The position numbers were made by a program, and so were the translations under genes. Of a stretch of DNA of 64,000 bases, positions 24,935 to 36,926 are shown one piece after another. The notes under the pieces are model-generated. The model worked only from the letters and a program-made list of their open reading frames with translations, searched no databases and was not told where the DNA came from. The DNA comes from Brachypodius melanocephalos (taxonomy: Eukaryota > Chordata > Aves > Passeriformes > Pycnonotidae): contig VZSR01000476.1 of NCBI GenBank assembly GCA_013398615.1, positions 530,736 to 594,735 on the forward strand. The letters are read 5' to 3'. Every line of letters begins with the position of its first letter. Position 1 is the first letter of the stretch.

Positions 24935-26515
24935 CTGAGCATGCAGGGAAAGCAAAGCCCACCTGGAAGTCAGTCTGACAAGGTACATAAAGGGCAGCAA
25001 GAGGGGCTCCTACAAGTACATAAACAGCAGGAGAAAGACTAGGGAGATGAGGTGGGGGACATGGAGACAAAGGACATGAAAAAGGCTGAGGTAATTGATG
25101 CCTTCTTTTATCTCAGTTTTGTTGGAAATACCAGACTTCAGGAATCCCAGGGCCCTAGAACCAGAGGAAAAGTCTGAATTAAGGAATATTTGCTCTCAGT
25201 GTGGAGGTTGATCAGGTTAGGAAGAACTTGAACCACCTGGACACACACAAACAAGTTCCTTGGACCTGACAGATGCACAGGAGAGACTCATGAGAACTGG
25301 AAGAAAACAAGTGCTGCCCGTATATTCAGGATTAAGGATTCAGGAAAGAGCAGGCCTCTTAGCCTCATCTCAAACACTAAGGTAGGGAAGAATTAACTCA
25401 TTCTGGAGACCATCTCTCTATGCATGGAAGGATGAGAAGGTGATCAGTAGTCAGCATGGTTTTATAAAGAAAAAAAACCCCATATTTAACCAACCTAAAA
25501 GCTTCCTGTGATGAGATGATTGGCCTGGTAGATAAGGGGAGACTCAGTAGGTATTGTTTGTCTTGACTATAAGAAGGTCTTTGATACTTTATTCCATAAA
25601 ATCCTCATAAAGAAGATGATGAGGTAGAAACTAGATCAGCAGAGGACTGAAAACTGCCTGAACTGTTGGGTTTGAAGGATTGTTGTCAGCATTACCAAGT
25701 CCAGCTGTACATCCAGTCCCTTGAAGTACATCCCAGGGGCTGCTACTGGGTCCAACACTGTTTAATACCTTTACCTGGACAATAAGACTGAGTACACCCT
25801 CAGCAAGTTTGAAGGTGACATAAAACTGGGAAGTGGAGAATGGTTGTACCACTACCCAGAGGGACCTCTGCAGGTTGGAAAAATCTCATGCAATTCAAAC
25901 AGTAATCCCAAATCCTGCACTGAGTGAGGAATAATCTAAGGGACCAGCTTAGAGGGCAGCTGGCTGGAAAGCAGCTCTGCCAAGAAGGGCTCAGTGCTCC
26001 TCCTGGACAAAAAGTTGAGTAGCAATGTGTTCTTGCAGAAAAGAAGGCCAAAGTTAACCTTGACTAGTCTGAGAAAGCATTGACAGCAAGTAGGAGGAAG
26101 GGTTCCTTCTTCTCCCTCTCCTAAGCAGAGGTGAGGACACACCTGGGGTGATTTGCCAGCATTGGCATCCCCAGTACAAGACTGACAGTGGAGAAAATTC
26201 AGCAGAGGGGCCCAGAAATGATTAAGAGTTAGGAACATCTGTCATTTGGGAAGAGGCTGGGACTGCTCAGTCAGCAGTAGATCCAGGGAATCTGATCCAT
26301 GTGAATAAATCCTTGCTGTGATAGAATGACAAAGAAAGAGCCAAGCTCTTGGCAGTGGTGGCCATTGACAGGGTTAAAAGCACAAGTTGAAACAGATATA
26401 AGAAAAAGAACTTTTCTTCTGCAAGAGTGAATGCACAGTGGAACAGGCAGCCCAAATAACTGTGGTTACTCCATCCTTAGATGCAAAACCTGATAAGATA
26501 CAGTCCCAAGCAATT
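24935..26515 (+). mobile_element. CR1 LINE fragment (ORF2 reverse-transcriptase to C-terminal region), degraded
   Basis: CR1 is the dominant avian non-LTR retrotransposon. The match runs in order. 24955-25120 resembles the CR1 stretch 'aagggcaacaagaaggg...acaaaggacatggaaaaggctgaggt'. 25455-25580 covers 'agtcagcatggttttata...gactataagaaggt'. Around 25745-25832 is the reverse-transcriptase active-site neighbourhood ending in FEGDIKLG (25808-25831), a decayed FADDTKLG. 25960-26060 covers 'aagcagctctgcc...aaaagaaggccaa'. 26245-26500 is the ORF2 C-terminal end with 'ggaagaggctgggactg' and 'gtggaacaggcagccc'. Frameshifts and stops break every frame. The 5' part and the terminal short-repeat 3' UTR are missing. 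It lies antisense to ROBO1. Boundaries are accurate to a few tens of bases. Confidence 0.85.
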
Positions 26516-29500
26516 AAATTATCCTCTCCCTACCTCATTTTTGATTATCCTGCTTCTATTGCATCAAAATCAGCAACCCATACTCTGTTTTGGGAAATAG
26601 AATATTATAGAATGTCTAGCACAGAATGAAGAAAGGCTTTCTCACTGAAAATTGGTCAGAAAATGCTTACAAGCTGTAGTGCAGGGTGGCTAGAAAAGCT
26701 GTCAGCATCAAATGGTCCTGGAGCAGAGGCAGACTGAATGAAGATAGAATGCTGGGATGTTCTTTAGGGCTTAAAAAAATTTAAAATAATATGAATACAA
26801 ACATCACTTATTCTGTGAAAAGTCCTCAATTCACGGTCAATAAATAGAAAGTTGAGGAGGTTTGTGATGACATTTTTAGGGGAATAACCTTATGATCCCA
26901 CAGGGAAACAGAACAAGGAGACAGATGAACATTTAAATATGCTGTGCAACATTGTAAGCTATGGCCTTTCATCACTGTGATAGCTGTGTTCAGGTTGATT
27001 ATTCCCCTGGAATGCAAAAATCAATTCTAACTTGCAGACTATTATTTCGCACAGATCCTCAGTATTGCAGATTTTGTTCTCTGTTTTATATTCGGTCACT
27101 CTCAGGGGAGCGATCAGAGGCCAAAAGGTAATTGGTAACAGTCATCAGTGAATTCACTGAACAAAACTTTCCTCAAATCCAGAAAGTGATTTCATTCTGC
27201 TAATTAGCCTTTTTTCTTTTTTTTTCTGGAAACTGCTGATATAGCTAAAAGCTGGGGGAAGACAGGGGACAAGTGAAGATTATGTGTGTCAGCACTCTCC
27301 ATAAGTATTCAAGAGAGGGAGAAGGAAAGACATCAAGGTCTTATCTAAGGGTTTTACAGCACAGAGTAGTCTGTGTGTGCACAGGGGTTCCTGAGTGAGA
27401 GGAAGAGGTGATGTGGCTTCAGAGATCTGATAAAATTTGCTTCAAACCTAGAGGAAGTTGACACTTTGGGTTGTTCTTTCCAATAGTAACCAGGCAGCCT
27501 CACAAAATTCATGCTCAAGGAACACAGAATTTCTCTATAATTAAAATAAGTCTGCCAAAGGAACAGAACTAGCACCACCAGCAGCTTCAGCTGACTTGCT
27601 CCATGCAACTCTAAAACACAAGACTTTTGAAAAAGCTATTTGGGGTTGTTTTTAATGCAGTTTCATATTTTTTCAAAATTTTATCCCCTGTAATCAGCCT
27701 GGGTCTCCTTTTTTGCATAATTAGGCACGATCTATTAATAAGGACAAGCAAGCAAATGGGAAACAAATCCTGTAGTAACTAACAGCACTACAGAAAAGCC
27801 TATGAGAAAATTAATGGAATTCAGACTTGGATTTGCATGTGGGACCGTATTCAAAATATAAAGCAGGGAGGGGAAAGTAAAAGTGGACAAATCTTGGTTA
27901 GCAGCTGGGTCACTAACTGAGGCAAGGTATCTGCAAAGAAATTTCAGATAGTCATGAGAATAAAAAGGACAACAAAATTAGTTAATTATCCCTAAGGGTG
28001 CTATCTTTAAAATTCCTCTTGTTTTAGTGAGATTTTTCCTTTTCTGTGATTCAACATCCAGGAAATAAAACTTCAACATGATTTTGAACTCAAATTGCAA
28101 GACTGCCAAACATCACATTCTTGTGTTATACCTACTCAGAAGAAAGCAACATGTATGATGTGAAATAATTTTCTCATCATTTCTCAAGCCTGTGAGTTTC
28201 TCAGTTCAGGAGTCTCTTTCTTCCTAGTATTCAGTAGGAAAGCGGTGGTTTACTCCTATTAGATCAGATAATTCCACCTTTCCATTCTAGAAATTCATCT
28301 TGCACATAAGTGGTGTAAGAATTAAGTACCTCCAGCTCAAACTTAAATAGGTTCCTTCAAGGAGGTTTGAACTTCTTGAAAGAAGTTCTATCTTTTGAAA
28401 ATAATCTAAATGTATGAGAAATTCAGTAACAGTGTAATGAGGCCTGTGTTTTCCAAGAGAAAAATTTTAAAACCTGGCAAAATTTTTAAAAATTTTATGC
28501 ACAACCGAGGACTGATCTGAATAAAGCAAAACCTCTCACAACTTGCATTACTGATGCACTATCTCCCTTTGTCCTTTGGCAAATTAAACAAAAGACTCAT
28601 GTCTCAGCTACCAAGACTTCCAAGAGAGTGTTTGGGAACTTTGTTCTCTAGAACTATAAACTCATCACTTTTTAACAGGAAAAAAAAATTAGTAATGCCT
28701 TGATATAATTACTAGTATCTTGATTTGTAAGAAACACTGACAGTTCTCAAACACTATTAACTAATGGATATTTGAAGAAGTGGCTGTTGTCAAAAGTGCT
28801 TCCAAGTAGAGTCACGCTGGAAAAGAAAGATAGAAAGAAAATCCAGTGTCTGAAAGGTTTAAAAAAACCCCAGCCAAACAACCCCAAACCATTCCTGCAC
28901 TTTGACTCCTCTGTTATACCAGATGTAAAAAAGAAAGGGTTTTTCAAAGGCATTAAGCTTTAAACATTCACAGTATCTTTGAATGTCCTCAGCAGCACGA
29001 GAAAAGAGGGATTCAATTTTCAGAGATAATTGTGTCAGATAACTGTATCATCCCTTTTCAGAAACAATCTGATAAATACCTAATTACCAGCCAAGTGATT
29101 TCAGAGCCACACAGCTGGGCCTGAGAAAAGGCTACAGGGAATGACAAGGTCTCCTAAAGCCATCGAGAGCAAGAGGCATTTGGTTTGTGAATTACTTCAT
29201 TTATTCAGCTGATAAAATGTATAGAAAGTCCCCAGAGAAAACAAAATATTCATAAAATGTTGAAATAATAAATAGAGCCAATATTTAGCCAGAGAGGTAA
29301 AATATTTTCAAATAACACAGAATTGCATATTACAGAACAATTACATTCCAAAATCCACAGTGGAAATTAGAGTCCCTAAAAGCAGTCATTTTTTTCCAGA
29401 AAGCATTTGTACACTACTCAGACTAACCTTGTCTTTTCTTGATACTGCTGTATAACAGGAAAATTGCTTTACAGTAAATTTATATTGCAATTTTGTTGCA

Positions 29501-29957
29501 AAGTGGAAAAATATTCTGATTTTAAACAATTATAGTCCTCACTGTCAAACAAGAAAGAATTTATAAATTTTCACCAATGTTTAAGAACTCTCTCATTCTT
29601 CTTAAAAAAACCTAGTAATACAGTAATCCTTTCTGAAAATACCAAGTTTCTTCACTTTCAAGTTATCTCCACCAATTAAAAAATCCCACAGGTATTTCAT
29701 GTAGTACCTCAGATTTCAATGAATCTTTTGAAAATCTACATTGTAGAAGCCAATCTTGTAATCCTGCTGAATTCTCCCCCCACAGCTACATCTGAGAAAA
29801 GAGATCTGAGTGCAAATAACAGAGTGTGAAGAAACATCCAAACTGCTCTTCAACATACAGTGAAATCTTTGTGTTTATCTATTTTCCAAAATTCTTAGGC
29901 TTCTATCGAGGCAGAACAGGGACATTAAATGCCTTCTCAAAAATAAGCTTTGTGAAG

Positions 29958-29959
<2 letters not shown>
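26516..29959. other. Intronic, no gene recognised
   Basis: AT-rich intron after the CR1 copy. It contains the inverted repeat GAACTTCTT/AAGAAGTTC at 28369-28388 and an A/T palindrome at 28479-28496. Mirror openings at 28747-28963 are chance. I see no continuation of CR1 into a 3' UTR. Confidence 0.55.

Positions 29960-29989
<30 letters not shown>
29960..29989 (+). repeat. Poly(A) tract, 30 bases
   Basis: Uninterrupted A30. It could be the tail of an old retrocopy, but no recognisable body precedes it and no target duplication was found. Simple slippage is as likely. Confidence 0.9.
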
Positions 29990-29991
<2 letters not shown>

Positions 29992-31905
29992 AATTCTAGA
30001 CAAAAAACCCCCACCAGGGTCTGTTTTCTACCGCAAAGCTGTGAAGCAATATATGAAGAAATGAAGAAATAAGCATTTCAGGACTGTGAGCTGCAGCTTC
30101 TGCAGCAAAAGGCTTGCTGGAATTATTTTTCACTTGAGATTCAACTTTGAAGGAGAGAAAAATAGCTTGGCTTTTGCCCTTAGTAAGAACAAGAGCAATT
30201 AGAAAGGATTTCCTCAACCTGCCTCACCAACATGCCTTCTCAGAGACAGAAATGCACATCAGGATTCAAGGAATATCCAGCTCTCCCCTACAGCACACTC
30301 ATTCTTCGGGAGTCGCTGGTAAAGGTGAAGCTTAAACAATGCAAGGACTTTCAACCTTGTCTGCTTCTTGGTTAAAGAGACTTCTGTGAAATGTTAACCC
30401 CTTAGGGGAAAGGAAGAAGATGCCACCTTTCATGAAGCTACTGGAGGAGTGTCAGGACCCCTTTGAAACCGAGACTGATCTGATAAGGTCGTTATGGTTG
30501 TTAATAGCAACTCCTTCCTCTGCTTCCTTGGAAGAGACTGTGGCATTAAGTGGCAGCTCAGGGCAGCCAGCAGCCGAGCTGTCATTGCAGAGCTGTGACT
30601 CTGAAAGCCCCATCCTGTCCACATGTAGCAGACAAAAGAGCTTCTCCCTGTAAGTGAGGAGTATTAATACCTCTTATTGTTTCTGGAACCGAAGTCGGTA
30701 GCTTTTTGTTATGCCTCATACTTAAAGCAGATTTGGCCAGCTCACTGATTTTGTTTCTCACTGGCTTTTAAACAAGGTGTCCAGAGAAACAAAAATATTC
30801 AAAGTAATTGCATTTCTACAGCTCCTGAGACTGTAAATCTTTGGGTCAAAGGTAAAAATGCTAAATGTCACAACTCACAGCCCCAGGAGGAATGCAAGGA
30901 GGATGTAACCCCTCTTCTATCTGGCTAATGGGCTCATGCAAAATTCCACACTATCTGCAGGGCAGAAAGATGCAGAGCAGTGCAGTGGTGGACCTAAAGT
31001 ACACGGGAGGGAATGAAAACAGATGTGGGATTATTTCAAAGGGAAAGTTTGGTGAATGCAGGAATCCTTCAGATCACTGCGATCTTGCTATTTTTGTTTC
31101 AAACTCTTTGAGAAGAGGCTATGAGGCAGTGAGACCATAGACCACATACAAGAAAATGCTATTCTATAAACCTTAATAATCCCTCGAAGATGCTTTTTGA
31201 AAGGAATTTGTTTAGCATATGTGCTGTCAACAACCCATGAAAGGTCAAGGTATCACCAGCAAGCTTCTCCCAATAAGGGACTTCCTGTAGGAAGAAGTAG
31301 GAGGAAAGAAAATCTGAGGCAACACCTGAAAACTCATTTTTAGTATGTCTATGGAATCTCAAACAAAACTTATTTAAAAGCTGCACTAAATTTGATGAAG
31401 AGCAGGATGTGCAAAAGAAGCTTCCTTCATAATCTAAACAGTAATTTGGAAATGAAAATCACTCCTAAAAAGAATGTCACCCTCCTTTTCGCCCCACCCC
31501 TCTTCCTCTTTATTTTTTTCCTTTTAAAAAAAGTCCTTTACAGCATATTTTTAGTCATCTCAGGGTCTATTGACTCATAAGCTCTGGTTCATAATTTAAG
31601 GGCTGAAGTTATCTGTCACAGAGTTAACAGCAGAAGAAAAGTCAAATGTCTAGACTGAGCATTCTGACCCTGGACAATTTCCCTTCGTGAGGGTGCTTCC
31701 AGATCATCAGTTCTCTCTGTTAGAAAGACAAAAGCTGTCAGTGTTCATCAGTATATGAAATGCAGTAAACAACAGGGTGCTTTTAAAATTTTGTTTTTAA
31801 GTGTAACAGTAAAAAAGTAAATGAAAAGGGTAAAGCTGAAAACACCGCTACCAGGAAAGCACAACAGATATAGAAGAGAAAATGAAGGACTTATGTCTTA
31901 AAAAG
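29990..31905. other. Intronic, no gene recognised
   Basis: Slightly more balanced composition at 30200-31100, with short openings on both strands and no recognisable family. No repeat family was seen before the LTR. Confidence 0.5.
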
Positions 31906-31910
31906 GCTAC
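31906..31910 (+). repeat. Target-site duplication, left copy (gctac)
   Basis: Five bases directly before the TG end of the LTR, identical to those after its CA end. Confidence 0.65.
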
Positions 31911-32072
31911 TGTTGTGGGTTGATAAAGAATGTGCTTTTTTCCTTCCAGGACCTTGCAACGAGGTTGCAGGACCTAGAAATGAGACAAGGACCTATCGGA
32001 GGTCAGTTTTTCTGATTGGCATGAGGTTTGACCACTCAGGAAACAAAATGCGACTTTTTTTTGGCAATACCC

Positions 32073-32081
32073 ATATAAAAA
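32073..32081 (+). promoter_or_regulatory. TATA-like box of the solo LTR
   Basis: ATATAAAAA about 160 bases into the LTR, followed by pyrimidine-rich sequence and a GC-rich block, the usual place for a U3 promoter. It would fire on the plus strand, antisense to ROBO1. Whether it is active cannot be told. Confidence 0.45.
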
Positions 32082-33175
32082 CCTCATCCTGGCTTCCAGC
32101 CAGTCTCTTCCTTTTCCGCTTGGCCATGCGGTGACATCGTGCTGTGGCCGGGGTGGGCCAGGTCCTGCTTCCCCCTGGGCCATCTGAGCCCCTTTTCCCC
32201 GGGCTGCCGACAGGGAGAGGGGAGGAAAAGGCCTGGGAGCACCCCTAAAAATTGAGACTGAGGGGTGGTAAGAATGAAGCATCCATCAGTCTCCTTACCA
32301 CCTGAGATCCTGGCTGCTGTTCCTGAGCTTTGAGAGCTTTGCAGCTCCTGCTCAGCAGAGACCACTTGACCACAACAGGCCCGGGCAGGCTTTAACTCTT
32401 TCTTGACACAGATAAAGACTTTTTCTTAACCTTCCTCTGAGATGAAAGAGAAAGCCAAAGAAGAACATGTAAAAGGACAATATGAAGATAGATCTAAGTC
32501 AGTAAATGAAGAGTGATTTTTTAAATGGGAGAGATGACAAGTTGCCTGAGTTTCAGGCTGAAATCTACAAGTTTTAGTAACAGACTGTGATTCCTTTAAA
32601 CTATGGACAATACACATTGGGGAGACGATCTGTGGATTTTAAAGCAAAGGTATCTGTGATTTAGTGTGTGAATATTGGACTAAGAGTTGTGATTTTGTGA
32701 TCCCATGAGAGGCTTGAATGGAGAGAGATGAGAAGCCCTTGGCAAGCCAATAAGTGAAGAAACATCTCTGCTCTCTGGGATAAGGGACTCTTTGCCTCTG
32801 AGGTTCTTTGGGATTTTTTGGGTTTTTTTTCAGATACCTCCCCAATCTGGGAGTCTATGACCCATATGCGTGGTCATGAGAAAGGCAACGTGGGTATGGG
32901 AGTTTCCACAATTGCAGAATGTCCTGGGCAGGCTGTTGTTGTGTGAGTTAGAGCCACAAGCAGACTGTTTTCTCTTGTGGAAAGTTACTAAAATAGAGGA
33001 GAGACTTCTCTCTCTCAAACACTGAATAAATGACTATTTTACAAGTGGTACTGACCTAGAATTTTGAGGTTTGCCTCTTTACACTGTTTGTAGAAATTGA
33101 ACATTTTGTAAGGAAGGGAGGGGTTTTGAAAGTTTTCATCTTTTTTTTTTCTTCTCTTCTTTTAATGTGTTTGTT

Positions 33176-33181
33176 AATAAA
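33176..33181 (+). terminator. Poly(A) signal of the solo LTR
   Basis: AATAAA near the 3' end of the LTR, after a T-rich stretch and before the 'gttgagcctg' motif. A second AATAAA lies at 33025-33030. Position and context fit an LTR polyadenylation signal on the plus strand. Confidence 0.45.
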
Positions 33182-33281
33182 CTATTTGTTTTGCTTTTAA
33201 GTTGAGCCTGTTTTTCTTTTCCTCCCAAAAATCCTATCTCACATTTGGTAAACAAAATTCAGCGAATGTGAAACTATCACA

Positions 33282-33286
33282 GCTAC
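33282..33286 (+). repeat. Target-site duplication, right copy (gctac)
   Basis: Five bases directly after the CA end of the LTR, identical to 31906-31910. An exact 5-bp match at both TG/CA ends is good but not decisive evidence for the boundaries. Confidence 0.65.
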
Positions 33287-36139
33287 CCAAACTTATAAAG
33301 TCTGTGCAAAACTTGAAATAACCTTTATATACAAGGACAGACACCCATATTTGTCTCAAAACCAAATTCTAGACTTTCAGCTATTCAAATAGCAAAGCAA
33401 ATGAAAATTTCATACATATTTTCTCTGATCAATCCACTTTATCTCAATGAAGACAGTCAAAGAAAAGGGATTTTATCAGAGTATATATAATATACTACAA
33501 GTTCAGATAAACTGGCTATTATTTTGACTGTTCTGCAGTTCCTAGCATGGATCCCCAGGCATTTTGCATCTGTCAAATGTACAATCAGATGCTCACACAT
33601 GTATCACGCTCCCTGTAAGTACAAGGAACACCAGCTATAAACGTATTTTAAAAGTTATGGATGTGCCTGACACAACTGGTGTGACCTTTCCTGATGGAGG
33701 AACTGCTGTATAATCAGTCTCATGTGAGCAAGAAAATACAACAACACCTTGAATCACTGAATTCAGTCACATCAGCAGGAATTTGAAAACACAGACCAAG
33801 CAACTAAACAATATCAGCTCCTAAACCTTCAGAAGCTAAATGAGTTGAAGCTCCAGGTTTCTCAAGCTTGACAGAAAAAGCCAATTGGAAACATACAGAG
33901 GTGGACAACTCATTTCCTAGCAGTAAACCATAATTATAACCTTTAATGGATGAATAACTAGTTCGAGGTAGAAAAAACAACTGAATCCTCAGGAACTGTG
34001 TGTTCATGACCTAAAAATCAGCTGTATTTGTACATATTTTATTTAAACTATTTTTTTTTGTGGTCTGGGACCACTAGAGGAGTAGGTATTGTGAGATTGT
34101 AGTTTTAAAAAAGCGCAAAGAGTAGTTCAAGAGGAGTATCACTGTCTTTGAGTTTAGAAAATTCTATACTTTTTTCCACTGAAGTGACTGTCTCTTTGAA
34201 AATACCTGAAATAAAGTGGCTTTCATCTTCTAACAAGCCTTGTGCTACTAGAAATAAGATGCCAATGGAACAAGAGAACAACATCATACGCTTTATCTCT
34301 GAACTGGAAACTGTAGCAAAGAATGCTAATTTGATATTAAACAAAATTATATATGTGTTCATTAGTCCTACTGGCACTCTTGGAAGGCAATATTGTTTTT
34401 CTAGTAGTCAAAGAAAGGCAACATTAACTTAACTCAGCAGAAGAAAGTCACTGTAAAAAATGACTTGAGATATTTTTACCTCACTCACCCCTATTTAAAA
34501 TAAGAATTTCATTCTAATATTTCCATTGCCTTGGCTTTGCAACACCCACACATTCCCTCCTTTCCTTTCAAGTAAGTCCATGTAGAAGGGTGCTTTGCTG
34601 CACACTAATGCTGCCACCAGTGAGAGGGCAATGGGTTAGACTTTCACATGGCTGCAGTGTAAATTTCCTCACATTTTGAGCATATGAGTTATCATACAGT
34701 CAGATGAACTAATTGGTATTGATGAAGAGGTTCATAACATGCCTCAAAGTCACATCCCTAGCACACATTAAACTGATTCAGAGCTACCCTTCTCCAGTTA
34801 TTCTCCTCTTAGTGAACGGAAAATAAATTCATTTTAAATACTTGCTCTCATCTGTGCCAGCCTGTGTCACAACCATTCATTTCCATTCATCTCCTGATAA
34901 ATGGATACTTAATTTGTTTTCAGCCTGCCTTGGAGATCTCCAGTATGTATTGGCAGACAAAAAGCAAATGTGTTGAATGCCACAAGAAAGATGTTCTGTA
35001 GAGTACAAAGCCTTCCTGAACTTTGTTACTAACTAGAAAAAAGTATAAAGTATATTAATAATATTTTCCCAGAGAAATTAGTATTCAATAGCACACTTGT
35101 ATATACTTGTAGAATAAAAGTGTATCTTGCACAGCAAGCACTTAAATTGAAATCTCTAACAATATATGACCACATTAATAAATTCATACCAGTAAAGGTT
35201 TTTTAACCACAAACTAATTCAAGAATTCTTGTACCTGAAAAAAAAATATTCCCTGGTACTCTTGTCATTTCTTTTATGTCACCCTGTGTCCATGCTTTTA
35301 CTTGTGTCTTTTTCACAGATAGCAGCATCACATCTCTTGGTCAAACTTTGCTGACTGAGCTTTTACTGACATAATTTCCATGGGATAATCTGCTTCTAGG
35401 CATGAAATCTACAATTATCCTGGTCTTTGCACAACAGTTTATATCTTTTGTTTATAAACAGTTCCTCCCCTCAATAACAACTTCAATAACTCAGTTTTTC
35501 CCTCCCAGCTGAGGTAATGTTGCCATGAAAAACTGTTTCTCAGTTCCTCAAATATCTCCCAGTTCCACAAAAGCTCAACTTGTTCGGAGTACTCAAATAG
35601 CTCAAGAGCCATGACCTGAAGTGCCAGCAGACGACAAATCAAAGTCTCATTTTCATAGGATGAACACTACCTCTCCTGGCATTTAAAGTTCTTGTGAAGA
35701 TTGTCTTTGATGAAACAACAAAGTTAAATCGAAGCCAGGGAGAAAAAACATGCTAAAGTACATTGTTATACTTGCCAGTGGGCCAACAAAGATACACAGT
35801 GGGACACACCCTAATGTGTATTTTGGAAGAAAACACCTTCATCAGGACACTGGGAAAAAATTTGTTCTCGTTAATGCCTACAGAAAATAACTCCCTCTGC
35901 TTCTCTCCTCCAGAAAAATCACCTTAGAAGATACTCTTACAGATAAAACATAACCAAACACAAAATAATTCATGACTGACAAGTTGTTGACATTCTTCAA
36001 AGCAAGAGATGCTGCACCACTACTGCAAGCAAGGAGAGCTAAAATAAATAAAAATATAGGGCATGAATAGAAATGACAGCTGGTTTGATTACAGTGAAAC
36101 ATAAGAAAATCCAAAACCAACACTCTTTGGTAAGAGAGG
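33287..36139. other. Intronic, no feature recognised
   Basis: AT-rich intron between the LTR and the A-rich tracts. The mirrored openings at 34105-34432 are chance overlaps. No exon, RNA gene or repeat family was seen. Confidence 0.55.
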
Positions 36140-36240
36140 AAAAAAAAAAACAAACAAAAAACCAACCAAATACAACCTGTTTCTCAAATGTTATTCAGAA
36201 AATCAAATTTCCCTGAAAAAAAAAAGCCAACAAAAAACCC
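36140..36240 (+). repeat. Two A/C-rich tracts
   Basis: 36140-36170 (A11 then AAAC/AACC units) and 36216-36240 (A10 then AACAAAAAACCC), separated by 45 bases of ordinary sequence. Confidence 0.8.
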
Positions 36241-36558
36241 TTTCAATTTTAAAAACTCAGACTCCAAGCTTCAAAACCCAATATTTATGAGACGCCTATT
36301 TAGCAATTTGCTGCACTAATCTAAAATAGCATTGCTAACATTTACATATAAATTAAGCCAACTACATCATCCCACTCTTTAAGCAGTTTATTTACTGTGT
36401 ACTTGACAAAGCATCTGTTTTAGTTTCCCATAAAATAGAAAATATCGTGTAGAAAAACATACATCTTCTCTGAATGGGGAAATGGAATTAATGCAACTGT
36501 ATGCTCAGTCTGATACACAAGAGTCAAAATACAACATCAGAAGAAAGGATGTAGGCAA

Positions 36559-36636
36559 ATGACATTATATTTATTATATATATAAAATATTCTATATATA
36601 TATAATATTACATATATATAGAATGACGTTATATTT
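36559..36636. repeat. AT-rich microsatellite flanked by a 14-base direct repeat
   Basis: Interrupted TA dinucleotide runs fill the middle. ATGACATTATATTT (36559-36572) and ATGACGTTATATTT (36623-36636) flank it and differ by one base, A versus G. Confidence 0.85.
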
Positions 36637-36915
36637 TTACTTCTGTTTAGTGTGACCTGTCAGTCTAACTGTGAGCCTAAACCACTAAATTCCACATATG
36701 AAGGTCAATCAGATCTGTTAGGCTAACATTCTGGCAATTCATTTTAGTGGATCACCATCTGCCTTCAAACGTGAATCAAACCCCTTGTTGTAAGCAATAG
36801 AAGATACAAGAACAACTTCTGGTAGCACATCCAACTTTTAATCCTAAAAATCTGCAGTAAATGAACCCTTTATCAAAAATATCTGGTCACAGTCAATGGC
36901 TTTTGAGGGTTTCTT

Positions 36916-36926
36916 GGGGGGGGGGG
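36916..36926 (+). repeat. G11 homopolymer
   Basis: Eleven consecutive G in an otherwise AT-rich intron. On the ROBO1 sense strand this is a C-run. Confidence 0.85.

Larger units (their letters stand above)
31911..33281 (+). mobile_element. Solo LTR of an endogenous retrovirus, 1.37 kb, with target-site duplication
   Basis: The element starts TGTTGTGGGTTGA and ends AACTATCACA, the TG...CA ends of an LTR with imperfect inverted termini. The 5 bases before it (gctac, 31906-31910) recur directly after it (33282-33286). Inside is a TATA-like box ATATAAAAA (32073-32081), a GC-rich CpG-containing block (about 32120-32400) and AATAAA signals at 33025-33030 and 33176-33181. After the latter comes 'aagttgagcctgttttt', a motif shared by many songbird LTRs. 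No second LTR copy, primer-binding site or viral gene was seen, so this is a solo LTR. A 5-bp duplication suits ERVL or some ERV1 groups. It is antisense to ROBO1. Alternatively it may be a compact non-autonomous LTR element. Confidence 0.78.

Noticed and set aside
25631..26238. Several minus-strand openings across 25.6-26.2 kb
   Set aside because: They are antisense to the CR1 remnant and have no meaning of their own.
28479..28496. 18-bp perfect palindrome of A and T only
   Set aside because: Made of A-runs and T-runs in AT-rich DNA, so symmetry is expected by chance.
29900..29989. A30 as the tail of a processed pseudogene or SINE
   Set aside because: No recognisable gene body upstream and no target duplication around it. 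Slippage explains it equally well.
31974..32365. Minus-strand openings of about 100 codons in the GC-rich LTR block
   Set aside because: They are antisense to the LTR and arise from GC-rich sequence with few stops. No viral or host protein signature.
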